A DNA stretch of 64,000 nt, from positions 992,001 to 1,056,000 of the forward strand of contig OZ257134.1 in the NCBI GenBank assembly GCA_965279065.1, in the 5' to 3' direction. Below the pieces are notes generated by a model. That model saw only the letters and a list, made by a program, of their open reading frames with translations, was not told the DNA's origin and searched no databases. Position 1 is the stretch's first letter. Every line of letters begins with the position of its first letter. Below are positions 52,044 to 60,473 of the stretch, in pieces. A program made the translations under genes and the position numbers. This DNA comes from JAKAXS01 sp965279065. Lineage in GTDB: Bacteria; Pseudomonadota; Alphaproteobacteria; Rhizobiales; Hyphomicrobiaceae.

Positions 52044-53123
52044 TCAGGGTCGCGGGATCTTGTCCGCCTCTGACGCTGCCACCGGCCTCCACGCGCCATC
52101 CCTCCAGGCGCAGACCAAATACGAGGGAACCACCGCATCGCCCTTCGCGTCGAATGTGATCCGCCCGAGCGCGGGATCGTCATAGGCGATGTTTGCGATA
52201 GCCGCGCCAGGGTTGGCGCCATTTGCTTTGGTTGCCGATTGCCACACCCCAACCGCCGCCGAAGCCCAGACAGCGGCGCTCTGTTGGTCCGTCGAGACCA
52301 GCACGCGAACCTCGTCCATAGTCGCGGTGACCATCGCACCAAGTTCTTCTGTGGCAAGAGCGTCGACGCCCAGGAACGGTGCCGTTACGCCACGCGCACG
52401 TAGGGTTTTCAGGACGACGATCGCCTCGGCCGGAAAACCGGCAAAAAAGACAGCTCCTACCGCCTCCGGCTTTTCCGCAAATGCGGTCACTTTCGCGACG
52501 AGTGCATCGTAATTCAGCTCGCTGGCCACGAAAGGAAACTGCATCACCTTATGCAATGGTGGCTTTCCGCTGGGTCCCGTCAGCGCCGCTGTTGCCTCCG
52601 CGGCTATCGTGCTCATCTCAAACGTTCGATCGTGCAGGATCGCGATGGGTCGCCCTCCGCTGGCGTGTGCCAGGAATGCTGCAGCATCCGCGCCCTGGCG
52701 GTCGTCGCGACCGCTCAGCCTGAACACGAGCGGACCGGCCCGCTTGTCGGTCAAGTCGCCATACCTCGCGCCGGTCGCAACGAAGGGGATCTGTGCCGCG
52801 GCGTAGATTGGCGCCGCCGCGATCGCTGCGCTGGAGCAGGGATGGCCAATGACGATACTGGGCTTCATCGCCACGACCCAACGCGCGACTTCGATCGCGC
52901 CGTCCGCCTGGCAACGATCGTCGGTGACGATCAGGGGAGCCAACTCCTTCAGACGCGTCGCAGTGGCGTGGCGCATGGCAATACCGGTGGCGGCGTAGGC
53001 ACCGCTCATGGGTCCGGCGAGCACAATGCCGCCGTCCGCCATGGCCCCGCACGCCTGCGCTGTCATGCTGCAGACGAGCGCAACGACGCTTAGCCGAACC
53101 CGCGCCCGGACAGCCGGTCGCAT
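52044..53123 (-). CDS. Second, divergent substrate-binding protein of the Liv importer
   Basis: A 359-residue periplasmic type I binding protein. A signal peptide is followed by IVLAGPMSGAYAATG and a Venus-flytrap fold (ALAVGHPCSSAAIAAAP-like, IPFVATGARYGDL, AAFLAHASGG). Similarity to the LivJ/K neighbour is weaker and the protein is more Cys- and Ala-rich. Its ATG overlaps the stop of the first binding protein gene (TAATG). It may bind a different amino acid or amide for the same importer. Confidence 0.8.
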   Translation of the reverse strand: MRPAVRARVRLSVVALVCSMTAQACGAMADGGIVLAGPMSGAYAATGIAMRHATATRLKELAPLIVTDDRCQADGAIEVARWVVAMKPSIVIGHPCSSAAIAAAPIYAAAQIPFVATGARYGDLTDKRAGPLVFRLSGRDDRQGADAAAFLAHASGGRPIAILHDRTFEMSTIAAEATAALTGPSGKPPLHKVMQFPFVASELNYDALVAKVTAFAEKPEAVGAVFFAGFPAEAIVVLKTLRARGVTAPFLGVDALATEELGAMVTATMDEVRVLVSTDQQSAAVWASAAVGVWQSATKANGANPGAAIANIAYDDPALGRITFDAKGDAVVPSYLVCAWRDGAWRPVAASEADKIPRP

Positions 53124-54241
53124 TAGTTCTCGACGTAGCCGAATGAGCCGTCCTGCTGCTTCTTCCACGTGTACATGATGTAGTCGACGCGGGTGATGTC
53201 GCCCTTCTTGTCGAAGCTGAGGTCGCCGATCACGGTCTTGAACACTTTGCCGGAGTGGATCACTTCGGCCACCTTCTGTGGGTCGAGTGACTTGATCGCC
53301 TCGGCCGCCTGCGCGATCACCTGCACCGAAGCGTAACTGTAGAGCGTGTACGCCTCCGGCTTGTAGTTCTTCGCCAGGAACTTCTGCACCACGGCCGCCG
53401 CCTCCGGCCGCTTCTGCGGGTCCGGACCGAACGTCATCAGCGTACCTTCGACACCAGCACCCGCGAGCGAGGCAAACTCCTGCGTGACGATGCCGTCACC
53501 GCCGATGAACTGCGCCGTCACGCCCTGGTCGCGCAGCTGGCGCAGCAGGCCTCCGCCTTCGGTGTGGACGCCGCCCCAGTAGACGACTTCGGCGCCAGAC
53601 TGCTTGATCTTGGACACGAGTGCCGAGTAGTCGCGCTCGCCCTTGTTGACGCCTTCGTAGAGCACCTCGTTGATGCCGAGCGAGTTGACCGTCTTCTTCG
53701 TCTCGTCGGCCAGGCCCTTGCCGTACGTCGTCTTGTCGTGGACGACCGCCAGCTTCTTGCCGGCCAGGTTTTTGACGATGTACTCGCCCGCTACCTTGCC
53801 CTGCTGGTCGTCGCGTCCGCAGGTGCGGAACACGTTCCAGTAGCTGCGTTCGGTAATTCTCGGGTTGGTCGAGCCGGGCGTGATCATCAACAGCCCGCTC
53901 TCGAAATAGCGATCCGAAGCCGGCTCCGTCACGCCCGAGTTGAAGTGCCCGACGACGAACGAAACGCCCTCGCCGATGAACTGGTTGGCGACCGAGACGC
54001 CTTGCTTGGGATCGCCGACGTCGTCGCCCGTGAGGAGCTCGATCTTCTGGCCGAGAATGCCGCCGGCCTCGTTGATGTCGGCCACCGCCTGTTCGACACC
54101 GTTTTTGAGCTGTCCGCCGAACGCTGCGTCCGACCCGGTCATCGGCCCCGCCACGCCGAACTTCAGCTTCTGCTCCCCGCCGCCGCACGAGGCCACAAGT
54201 CCCGCCAGAATAATGACGGAAATCAATTTGATGAAACGCAT
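53123..54241 (-). CDS. Branched-chain amino acid ABC transporter substrate-binding lipoprotein
   Basis: A 372-residue LivJ/K-type binding protein: LKFGVAGPMTGSDAAFGGQLKNG-type opening, NEAGGILGQKIELLTGDD, VIGHFNSGV-like, YWNVFRTCGRDDQQG, and YTLYSYASVQVIAQA. The signal peptide ends LVASC, a lipobox with Cys19, so it is probably a lipoprotein. That is unusual for a Gram-negative LivJ/K. It precedes the second binding protein by overlap. Confidence 0.9.
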   Translation of the reverse strand: MRFIKLISVIILAGLVASCGGGEQKLKFGVAGPMTGSDAAFGGQLKNGVEQAVADINEAGGILGQKIELLTGDDVGDPKQGVSVANQFIGEGVSFVVGHFNSGVTEPASDRYFESGLLMITPGSTNPRITERSYWNVFRTCGRDDQQGKVAGEYIVKNLAGKKLAVVHDKTTYGKGLADETKKTVNSLGINEVLYEGVNKGERDYSALVSKIKQSGAEVVYWGGVHTEGGGLLRQLRDQGVTAQFIGGDGIVTQEFASLAGAGVEGTLMTFGPDPQKRPEAAAVVQKFLAKNYKPEAYTLYSYASVQVIAQAAEAIKSLDPQKVAEVIHSGKVFKTVIGDLSFDKKGDITRVDYIMYTWKKQQDGSFGYVEN

Positions 54242-54346
54242 TCTGGGTCGATCCTCGGGTTCTGCCTGACGTCAATCCGGGCGCATGTTGGTCCGGATCT
54301 CGGCAAAAGTCACCCGCCAACGCTGTCGCGCACAGCGCTGGTCCGT

Positions 54347-54721
54347 TCAGACCTTCGTCCGGCAGCTGACCGGCGTCGTCTTGTCGTAGAGCCAGGGGTA
54401 TTGCCGCGCCATTTGCGTGGCACGCCGCATGCGGTAGCCGAGAAACGCCAGCGCCAGCAGGATGGCGGTATCAATCAGGTAGCTCGGCAGCGACAGCAGT
54501 GGCTGATTGAATAGCGAATACTGGATGAACCGCGCGGCCAGCCCCAGCAGCGCCGCGTACAGCACGACGAAGCGGACATCGCCCCATCCATCTGCCACCG
54601 CGCGTCCCGCGGCCAGCGCTGCGGCGCCGCCAAGCACCAGCGTCACCAGCACGAACACCCAGAAGCCGTTGAGCCCGTACGTCTGATACAGTCCGAAAAA
54701 CAATCCGGATTCGCTGCTCAA
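54347..54721 (-). CDS. DUF6867-type membrane protein of the Liv operon
   Basis: A 124-residue protein with three to four membrane helices. VLVTLVLGGAAALAAGRAVAD, LGLAARFIQYSLF and LDTAILLALAFLGYRMRRATQM resemble the small protein found inside Liv operons of Rhizobiales (DUF6867). It may assist the permease, but its role is unproven. It overlaps livF by 4 bp (ATGA) and is followed by a 105-bp gap before the first binding protein gene. Confidence 0.75.
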   Translation of the reverse strand: MSSESGLFFGLYQTYGLNGFWVFVLVTLVLGGAAALAAGRAVADGWGDVRFVVLYAALLGLAARFIQYSLFNQPLLSLPSYLIDTAILLALAFLGYRMRRATQMARQYPWLYDKTTPVSCRTKV

Positions 54722-55440
54722 TGCCGGCCTCCTTCCAGGTAGGCCTGCCGCACCTCGGGGTTGGCGAGCAATTCCTTGCCGCCGCCGGTCAGCGTGATGG
54801 CCCCGTTGACGAGCACGTAGGCGCGATGCGCCAGCTTCAGCGCGTGATACGCGTTCTGCTCGACGAGAAAAACGGTCAGGCCCTCGCGCGCGTTGAGGTC
54901 GGCGATGACGGAAAAGATCTGCTTCACGATCAGCGGCGCCAGGCCCAGCGACGGCTCGTCAAGCATCAGCAGCTTGGGCCGGCTCATCAATGCGCGCGCG
55001 ATCGCGAGCATCTGCTGCTCGCCGCCCGACAATGTGCCCCCGCGCTGATTGATACGTTCCTTGAGGCGCGGAAAGATCGTCAGCACCTTCTCCAGGTCTT
55101 GCGCGAAGTGGGTCGCATCCAGCACGGTACCCATCTGCAAGTTTTCGCGAACGCTCATGCGCTGGAAAATGCGCCGTCCCTCGGGCGCTTGCGCAATGCC
55201 GAGTCGCGCCACCTCGTGCGTCTCCAGCTGCGTGATGTCCTGGCCATCGAACGTGATGCGGCCGTCGCTCGCGCGCGGCGCGCCGAACACGGTCATCATC
55301 GTCGTCGATTTGCCGGCACCATTCGAGCCAATGAGCGTGACGATCTCGCCCTTGTTGATGACGAGATCGATGCCTTTCAGCGCCTTGACGCTGCCGTAGT
55401 ACGCCGTGACGCCCTGCAGGCTGAGAAGCGCGCCGCTCAT
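54718..55440 (-). CDS. livF: Branched-chain amino acid ABC transporter ATP-binding protein LivF
   Basis: A 240-residue ABC ATPase with Walker A GSNGAGKST, signature LSGGEQQMLAIARAL and Walker B LLMLDEPSLGLAP. The LivF-type opening SLQGVTAYYGSVKALKGI is typical. It pairs with LivG. Its start overlaps the livG stop by 4 bp. Confidence 0.94.
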   Translation of the reverse strand: MSGALLSLQGVTAYYGSVKALKGIDLVINKGEIVTLIGSNGAGKSTTMMTVFGAPRASDGRITFDGQDITQLETHEVARLGIAQAPEGRRIFQRMSVRENLQMGTVLDATHFAQDLEKVLTIFPRLKERINQRGGTLSGGEQQMLAIARALMSRPKLLMLDEPSLGLAPLIVKQIFSVIADLNAREGLTVFLVEQNAYHALKLAHRAYVLVNGAITLTGGGKELLANPEVRQAYLEGGRH

Positions 55441-56345
55441 GCGCCCGCCTCCACCACGGCAACCGCCGTCTCCGCATCCTCGACGCCGAGATAGGCGGCG
55501 ATCACTTTTGCATCGCTCTTGACCTCGTCCGGCGTGCCGTCTGCGATCTTGCAGCCGTATTCGATCACGACGACATGGTCCGAGATTTCCATCACCACCG
55601 ACATGTCGTGCTCGATCAGCAGCACGGAGGTGCCGGTCTCATCGCGAATGGCGCGGATGAGGCGCGTGAGGTCCGCGCTCTCGCGCGGGTTGAGGCCGGC
55701 CGCCGGCTCGTCGAGGCAGAGCAGGATCGGCTGCGTGCACATGGCGCGCGCAATCTCCAGCCGCCGCTGCGCGCCGTACGGCAGGTCGCCGGCCGGCTCA
55801 TCGGCACGATCGACCAGCCCCGTCTTCTCCAGCCAAAGCCGCGCTCGCTGAACGGCTTGCTCTTCGGCCGCGCGGTAGCCCTTGGTGGAAAGCAGCCCGG
55901 CGATCGAGAATCGCGACGCTTTCATCAGCTCGCGATGCTGCGCCACAATCAGGTTTTCCAGCACCGTCATCGCCGGAAACAGCCGGATGTTCTGGAATGT
56001 GCGGGCGACGCGCGCCTTGGCGGCGATCTCGTGATCCTGCATCCGCTCCAGCAGGAACAGCCCGCCGCACGCATGGTGATCGTAGCGCCGGCCCGACGCC
56101 GTCAGCGCCGCCAGCTCTTGGTCCTGAACCGGCCCGCGATGCGCCAGCGCCATGCGCCCGCCCGTCGGCTGGTAGAACCCCGTGATGCAGTTGAACACCG
56201 TCGTCTTGCCCGCGCCGTTCGGGCCAATCAGCGCCGTGATCTCCCCGCGTCCCACCTCGAACGTCAAGGCATTGATGGCGACAAGCCCGCCGAAGCGCAT
56301 CGTCAGGCGGTCGACCGTCAGCAGGGGATCGGCGATCGGCTGCAT
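55437..56345 (-). CDS. livG: Branched-chain amino acid ABC transporter ATP-binding protein LivG
   Basis: A 302-residue ABC ATPase with Walker A GPNGAGKTTVF, signature LPYGAQRRLEIARAM and Walker B ILLCLDEPAAGLNP, plus the LivG-type C-terminus with VVIEYGCKIADGTP. Between Walker A and the Q-loop is an insert of about 35 residues (ALTASGRRYDHHACGGLF) not found in E. coli LivG. The ATG overlaps the livM stop by one base (TGATG). The frame stays open upstream but reads through livM in another frame. Confidence 0.93.
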   Translation of the reverse strand: MQPIADPLLTVDRLTMRFGGLVAINALTFEVGRGEITALIGPNGAGKTTVFNCITGFYQPTGGRMALAHRGPVQDQELAALTASGRRYDHHACGGLFLLERMQDHEIAAKARVARTFQNIRLFPAMTVLENLIVAQHRELMKASRFSIAGLLSTKGYRAAEEQAVQRARLWLEKTGLVDRADEPAGDLPYGAQRRLEIARAMCTQPILLCLDEPAAGLNPRESADLTRLIRAIRDETGTSVLLIEHDMSVVMEISDHVVVIEYGCKIADGTPDEVKSDAKVIAAYLGVEDAETAVAVVEAGA

Positions 56346-57697
56346 CAGGCCTGCCTTTCCGTCTGCCGCCCACCGAGCGTGATCGAGGGGTCGCGGTGCG
56401 TGATGAAGCCGCGCGGCCGCACCACCATCAGCAGCACCATGGCGAAGCCGAATATGAGCATGCGGTACTTGCCCGGATCGAACTCCGGTCCGAATACTGC
56501 CTTCAGCCAGCCGAGCTCGCGCAGCAGTTCCGTGCCGCCGATCATCACGACGGCGGCGATTGCCACACCCAGCTGGCTGCCAAGCCCGCCCAGCACGACG
56601 ATGGCCAGGATCATCGCGCTTTCCATGAACACGAAGGACGATGGCGAGACGATGCCTTGGCGCGCCGCGAACAGCGGTCCGGCGATGCCGCCGAAAAACG
56701 CGCCTGTTGCGAACGCCGACAGCTTGGTCGTCACCGTGTTGATGCCGAGCGACCGGCAGGCGATCTCGTCTTCGCGCATGGCCTCCCAGGCGCGGCCTAG
56801 CGGCAGGCCACGCATCTTTGTGGCGACCCAGTTCACCAGAAGGGCGAGCACGAGCACGAGATAGAACAGGAAGATGACGCGGTAGAGCGGCGACGGCGCC
56901 AATCCCAACAGCGACGGCAGGCTGTCCGGCCCGGGCGACAGCGAGTAGCCGAAAATCGTCGGCCGCGGGATGCCGGAGATCCCCGCATATCCTCCGGTGA
57001 CATCCACCCAGTTTACTGCGACCCGCTGCACGATTTCGGCGAAGGCTAGGGTCACGATGGCGAGGTAGTCGCCGCGCAATCGGAGAACGGGAAAGCCGAT
57101 CATCAGGCCGTACATCGCCGCAAAGACACCCGCGAGCGGCAGACACAGCCAGAAGGATACGCCGAAGTTCTTGGCGAGCAGCGCCGAGCTGTAGGCTCCG
57201 ACCGCATAGAACGCGACGTAGCCCAGGTCGAGCAGGCCGGCGAGACCGACGACGATGTTCAGCCCCCACGCGAGCAGGATGTAGATCAGGATCTGCGTGC
57301 CGTAATTGTCGATCCATTTGATCGAGCCCGCCGTTCCCGCCGCCGCGATAGAAATGAACGGGAAGAAGATCAACAGCAGCAGGCCGACAATCGCGATGCG
57401 CCGCCTGACGTCCGCACTCAATTTTGCGCGCGGCGCAATGGCGCGGCGCTGCTCGCGCGGCAGTGCGCGCCACATGAGGTAGGCAAAGCGCCCGGCGAAG
57501 GCGATGGCGACGAAGGCCGCGACGTAGTTCCACCACGAGACCAGCGTCAGCTTGCTCGCGATATCCAGCTGGGTTTCCCAGGCGACGATGGGAAAGCACA
57601 GGCCGAGCACGACCAGGGCCGTCAGCAGAGCGCTCTTCAAGGCGCCGGGCAGCGCGGCGGACAGTTGCGATTGCGGGCCCGCCGCGTCAGCCGCCAT
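56345..57697 (-). CDS. livM: Branched-chain amino acid ABC transporter permease LivM
   Basis: A 450-residue permease with about ten to eleven helices. A 120-residue N-terminal extension with three helices precedes the usual core: NIVVGLAGLLDLGYVAFYAVGAYS, LRGDYLAIVTLAFAEIV, the EAA-like loop GRAWEAMREDEIACRSLGIN, and VVLGGLGSQLGVAIAAVV. It forms the channel with LivH. The N-terminal extension is as in rhizobial LivM. Confidence 0.93.
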   Translation of the reverse strand: MAADAAGPQSQLSAALPGALKSALLTALVVLGLCFPIVAWETQLDIASKLTLVSWWNYVAAFVAIAFAGRFAYLMWRALPREQRRAIAPRAKLSADVRRRIAIVGLLLLIFFPFISIAAAGTAGSIKWIDNYGTQILIYILLAWGLNIVVGLAGLLDLGYVAFYAVGAYSSALLAKNFGVSFWLCLPLAGVFAAMYGLMIGFPVLRLRGDYLAIVTLAFAEIVQRVAVNWVDVTGGYAGISGIPRPTIFGYSLSPGPDSLPSLLGLAPSPLYRVIFLFYLVLVLALLVNWVATKMRGLPLGRAWEAMREDEIACRSLGINTVTTKLSAFATGAFFGGIAGPLFAARQGIVSPSSFVFMESAMILAIVVLGGLGSQLGVAIAAVVMIGGTELLRELGWLKAVFGPEFDPGKYRMLIFGFAMVLLMVVRPRGFITHRDPSITLGGRQTERQA

Positions 57698-57701
57698 CGC
57701 C

Positions 57702-58616
57702 TCAAACCTTCTCGACGTCTGGTCGGCCGAACAGGCCCGACGGCATGAAGACCAAGACGACGATGAGGATCAGCAGGGCCGCGACGTCCTTGTAGTCGAG
57801 CGAGAAGTACGCCGACCACAGCGTCTCGATCAGGCCGATCAGAATGCCGCCCAGCACCGCGCCCTGCAGCGAGCCGATGCCGCCCAGCACCGCCGCCGTA
57901 AACGCCTTGACGCCCGGCACGTAGCCATCGGCAAAATTCACCTGGCTGTAGTTGACGACCCATAACAGTCCCGCGACGGCCGCCAGCGCGGCCCCGATCA
58001 CGAACGTCAGCGAGATCGTGCGGTCGACGTCGACGCCCAGGATCGACGCCATCTTGCGGTCCTGCTCGCAGGCGCGCTGCGCCCGGCCCAACGGCGTCTT
58101 CTGCACCAGGTACCACAGCGCCATCAGCAGCACAGCCGTCGTCACCATGATGGTGATCTGCTTCCAGTTCAGCGTGATCGAGCCGGCCCCGAGCGGGATC
58201 GTGATAATCTCGGTCGGCACCATTTCTAGCGGTTTGTTGTTCGGTCCCTGCGCCCACTGCACGAAGTTCGACAAGAAAATCGACATGCCGATCGCCGAAA
58301 TCATCGGCGCCAGCCGGAACGAGCCTCGCAACGGTCGATAGGCTACCCGCTCGATCGTCCACGCCCACAGTGCTGTTAGCGCCATGCCCGCAATCAGGAC
58401 GATAAGCAGCGCCAGCGCCAGATTGATCGTGCCGAACAGCTGCGACAGCGCCAGGAAAATGATCAGCGCGATGAACGCCGACAGCATGAAGACATCGCCG
58501 TGCGCGAAGTTCACCATGCCGATGATGCCGAACACCATCGTGTAGCCGATGGCGATGAGACCGTAGATGGAACCCAACGTCAGGCCATTGATGACCTGTT
58601 GGATAAGATAATCCAT
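57702..58616 (-). CDS. livH: Branched-chain amino acid ABC transporter permease LivH
   Basis: A 304-residue permease: QQVINGLTLGSIYGLIAIGYTMVFGIIGMVNFAHGD-type opening, the EAA-like loop TPLGRAQRACEQDRKMASILG, and AVLGGIGSLQGAVLGGILIGLIE. First gene of the operon. The gap upstream holds a palindrome, GCCACAGCTGTGGC at 58706-58719. Confidence 0.95.
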   Translation of the reverse strand: MDYLIQQVINGLTLGSIYGLIAIGYTMVFGIIGMVNFAHGDVFMLSAFIALIIFLALSQLFGTINLALALLIVLIAGMALTALWAWTIERVAYRPLRGSFRLAPMISAIGMSIFLSNFVQWAQGPNNKPLEMVPTEIITIPLGAGSITLNWKQITIMVTTAVLLMALWYLVQKTPLGRAQRACEQDRKMASILGVDVDRTISLTFVIGAALAAVAGLLWVVNYSQVNFADGYVPGVKAFTAAVLGGIGSLQGAVLGGILIGLIETLWSAYFSLDYKDVAALLILIVVLVFMPSGLFGRPDVEKV

Positions 58617-58705
58617 GCCTCCCCCGGCAATCGGCTTGCGAATATCACTGGGACACGATCATAAGTGCCTGCGGTCGCGAGGGAAGCGCCTTTTTCGGCT
58701 TCGAT

Positions 58706-58719
58706 GCCACAGCTGTGGC
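58706..58719. promoter_or_regulatory. Perfect 14-bp palindrome between livH and the CDGSH gene
   Basis: GCCACAGCTGTGGC is fully symmetric. It lies 20 bp after the CDGSH stop and 90 bp before livH. It could be an operator of the Liv operon or part of a transcript end; no T-run follows directly. Confidence 0.4.
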
Positions 58720-58739
58720 CTAAACTCACAGGTTATGCC

Positions 58740-58982
58740 TCACAGCATATTGTGCGTGCCGTCGCAGTAGGGCGGATCGTCGGTGGCCTTGCAGCCGCAC
58801 AGATTGAACATGCCGCTCTCCTCCACCGTGAAGCGTAGCGGCTCGATCCCCGTGTCCTTGTGCGTGCCGTCGCAGAACGGTTGCTTCGATGAGCGCCCGC
58901 AGCGACAGAAGAAATAGGGCTTGTTGGCCGTCAGCTCGACGGAATACGGGCCCTTCTGGGCGATCACTGAATCGTCTGACAT
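58740..58982 (-). CDS. Double CDGSH iron-sulfur protein
   Basis: An 80-residue protein with two CDGSH motifs. The first uses Cys26, Cys28, Cys37 and His41 (CRCGRSSKQPFCDGTH), the second Cys62, Cys64, Cys73 and His77 (CGCKATDDPPYCDGTH). Each should bind a labile [2Fe-2S] cluster. GGGAG lies 9 bp before the ATG at 58982. It follows soxZ by 67 bp on the same strand, so it may share the sox transcript. Confidence 0.93.
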   Translation of the reverse strand: MSDDSVIAQKGPYSVELTANKPYFFCRCGRSSKQPFCDGTHKDTGIEPLRFTVEESGMFNLCGCKATDDPPYCDGTHNML

Positions 58983-59049
58983 GCAACTGCTCCCGACGTG
59001 TTTTGGCCCATCGATACTGGGCCCGGCCCGCCGGGACAAGCGCTTTGCC

Positions 59050-59376
59050 TCAGGCGCCCGTGACGTTGAGCGTCACCGTTTCGATGGTCGTGACGCCCTG
59101 GTCGTCCACCCACGTCAGCTCCAACTGACCCGGCCCCGGCACCTTCAGCGGAATGGCGAACGACGGATTCGACGAAATCCCCGGTCCGAAAGCGCCTTCG
59201 AAGAACGTCTGACCGGCGAACTTGGCGACGAACGTGTGGATGATGTCGCGCGGAACGACTTGCCCTTGCGCATCCTTGCGATTGCCCGTCTCCATCGGGT
59301 GCTGGATGATGGCTCGGATCTCGATCAGCTCGCCCACCTTGCAGCTATCGGGAACCTTGATGCGCGGCTTCGCCAT
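59050..59376 (-). CDS. soxZ: Sulfur carrier complex subunit SoxZ
   Basis: A 108-residue SoxZ: KPRIKVPDSCKVGELIEIRAIIQHPMETG, AKFAGQTFFEGAFGPGISSNPS and LELTWVDDQGVTTIETVTLNV, the immunoglobulin-like partner of SoxY in the periplasmic sulfur carrier. It has no signal peptide and is carried out with SoxY. It follows soxY by 9 bp. Confidence 0.94.
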   Translation of the reverse strand: MAKPRIKVPDSCKVGELIEIRAIIQHPMETGNRKDAQGQVVPRDIIHTFVAKFAGQTFFEGAFGPGISSNPSFAIPLKVPGPGQLELTWVDDQGVTTIETVTLNVTGA

Positions 59377-59385
59377 GCTCCGCTC

Positions 59386-59868
59386 CTAGATCCCACAACC
59401 GCTGATGGTCACCTGCACCGTCTTGCTGGCGATCAGAAAGCGTCCGTCCGACAGTTCGGCCAGCGCCACGACCTCCTGCGTCTTGGCGAGCCGCATACGC
59501 CCGGAAACCCGCGCCTCTCCCGATAGCAGCGATGGCTTGAATGTCGCCACATGGCCTTGCGGGTTCTGCGTCGACAGCAGATGCAGCGCCTTGACGTGCT
59601 CGGCTTCCGTCATCGGGCTCTCGGCATTGAGCTTGAACAGCACCATGTTGCCATTCTCCGCCAGCTCCGGAAGTTCCATGGTCAAGCCACCCGCTTCCGG
59701 TGTGCGATCGCCGACGATCCGCGCGTACGCCTCCTGGAAGCTGCGCGAACGCTCCCCGGCCAGTTCCGCCAGGGCCGGCCGGGCCAGAGCGCGAGCAACC
59801 AGCACTGCCGCGGCTCCAGCGACGACAGTCCGGCGGCTGATCTTCAGAAGTTGTCTTGACTTTCGCAC
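59386..59868 (-). CDS. soxY: Sulfur carrier SoxY with altered C-terminal arm
   Basis: A 160-residue SoxY. A twin-arginine-type signal SRRTVVAGAAAVLVARAL leads the protein, followed by ELPELAENGNMVLFKLNAES and LSDGRFLIASKTVQVTI. The carrier arm, normally GGCGG, ends here as SGCGI, keeping Cys158 but replacing the outer glycines. I chose the GTG at 59868 because CCGGAG lies 8 bp upstream; a longer frame reaches ATGs near 59967-59982 but crosses the divergent soxW start region. Confidence 0.88.
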   Translation of the reverse strand: MRKSRQLLKISRRTVVAGAAAVLVARALARPALAELAGERSRSFQEAYARIVGDRTPEAGGLTMELPELAENGNMVLFKLNAESPMTEAEHVKALHLLSTQNPQGHVATFKPSLLSGEARVSGRMRLAKTQEVVALAELSDGRFLIASKTVQVTISGCGI

Positions 59869-59984
59869 CAGGCTGCTCCGGGCATGCCGCGAGGGCGCTT
59901 CAAACGGCAGCTGTCGACTGCTAGCATAGTGCACCAGACCCGTCCAATCCGGCGGCGTTTGGGTGGCCATCGGGAGTACCAATA

Positions 59985-60473
59985 TTGCAAGTCACGCTGC
60001 GCCCCTGGATCTTGGCCGCCTTCGCCGCGAGCCTCTTCTGCCTCTTTACAGCCTCGACCTCGGCCCACGCTGCGGGCGGCGTCCGCCTGATCATGGTCGA
60101 GCGCGACGGGTGCAAATACTGCATCGACTGGAATCGCGAGATCGCCCCCAAATATCCCAAGAGCGCTGAAGGCCGCTTCGCCCCGCTGCAGCGGGTCAAG
60201 AGTGGCGACAGCGCGTTGAAAGGCTTCAACCCGGTCATCTACACACCGACGTTTCTGGTTGTCCGCAACGGCGAGGAGATCGGCCGCGTTACCGGCTATG
60301 CCGGCCAGATGTATTTCTACGAAGAGTTGGACGAACAGCTTGTCAAAGCCGGCTTCCAGCCCGACTGGAGCATCCCCGAACTCGACAAGACAGGCGCCCC
60401 CGCTTACGACAGGCACGCCCTGCCGACGATCCAGGCCATGGGCGAACGGAGCCTCTCCCATGCAGCAAATTAA
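59985..60473 (+). CDS. soxW: SoxW-like periplasmic thioredoxin
   Basis: A 162-residue exported thioredoxin-fold protein. The signal peptide is cleaved near AHAAG. The redox motif is Cys43-Lys-Tyr-Cys46, with a cis-Pro in YTPTFLVV. SoxW proteins reduce the Sox carrier or partners. The TTG start at 59985 is supported by GGGAG 9 bp upstream. The gene overlaps fccB by 14 bp, so translation is coupled. The symbol reflects context. Confidence 0.82.
   Translation: MQVTLRPWILAAFAASLFCLFTASTSAHAAGGVRLIMVERDGCKYCIDWNREIAPKYPKSAEGRFAPLQRVKSGDSALKGFNPVIYTPTFLVVRNGEEIGRVTGYAGQMYFYEELDEQLVKAGFQPDWSIPELDKTGAPAYDRHALPTIQAMGERSLSHAAN

Noticed and set aside
55437..57599. LivG as a 720-residue fusion protein
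   Set aside because: The upstream part is livM read in the wrong frame; the normal LivG start at 56345 overlaps the livM stop by one base.
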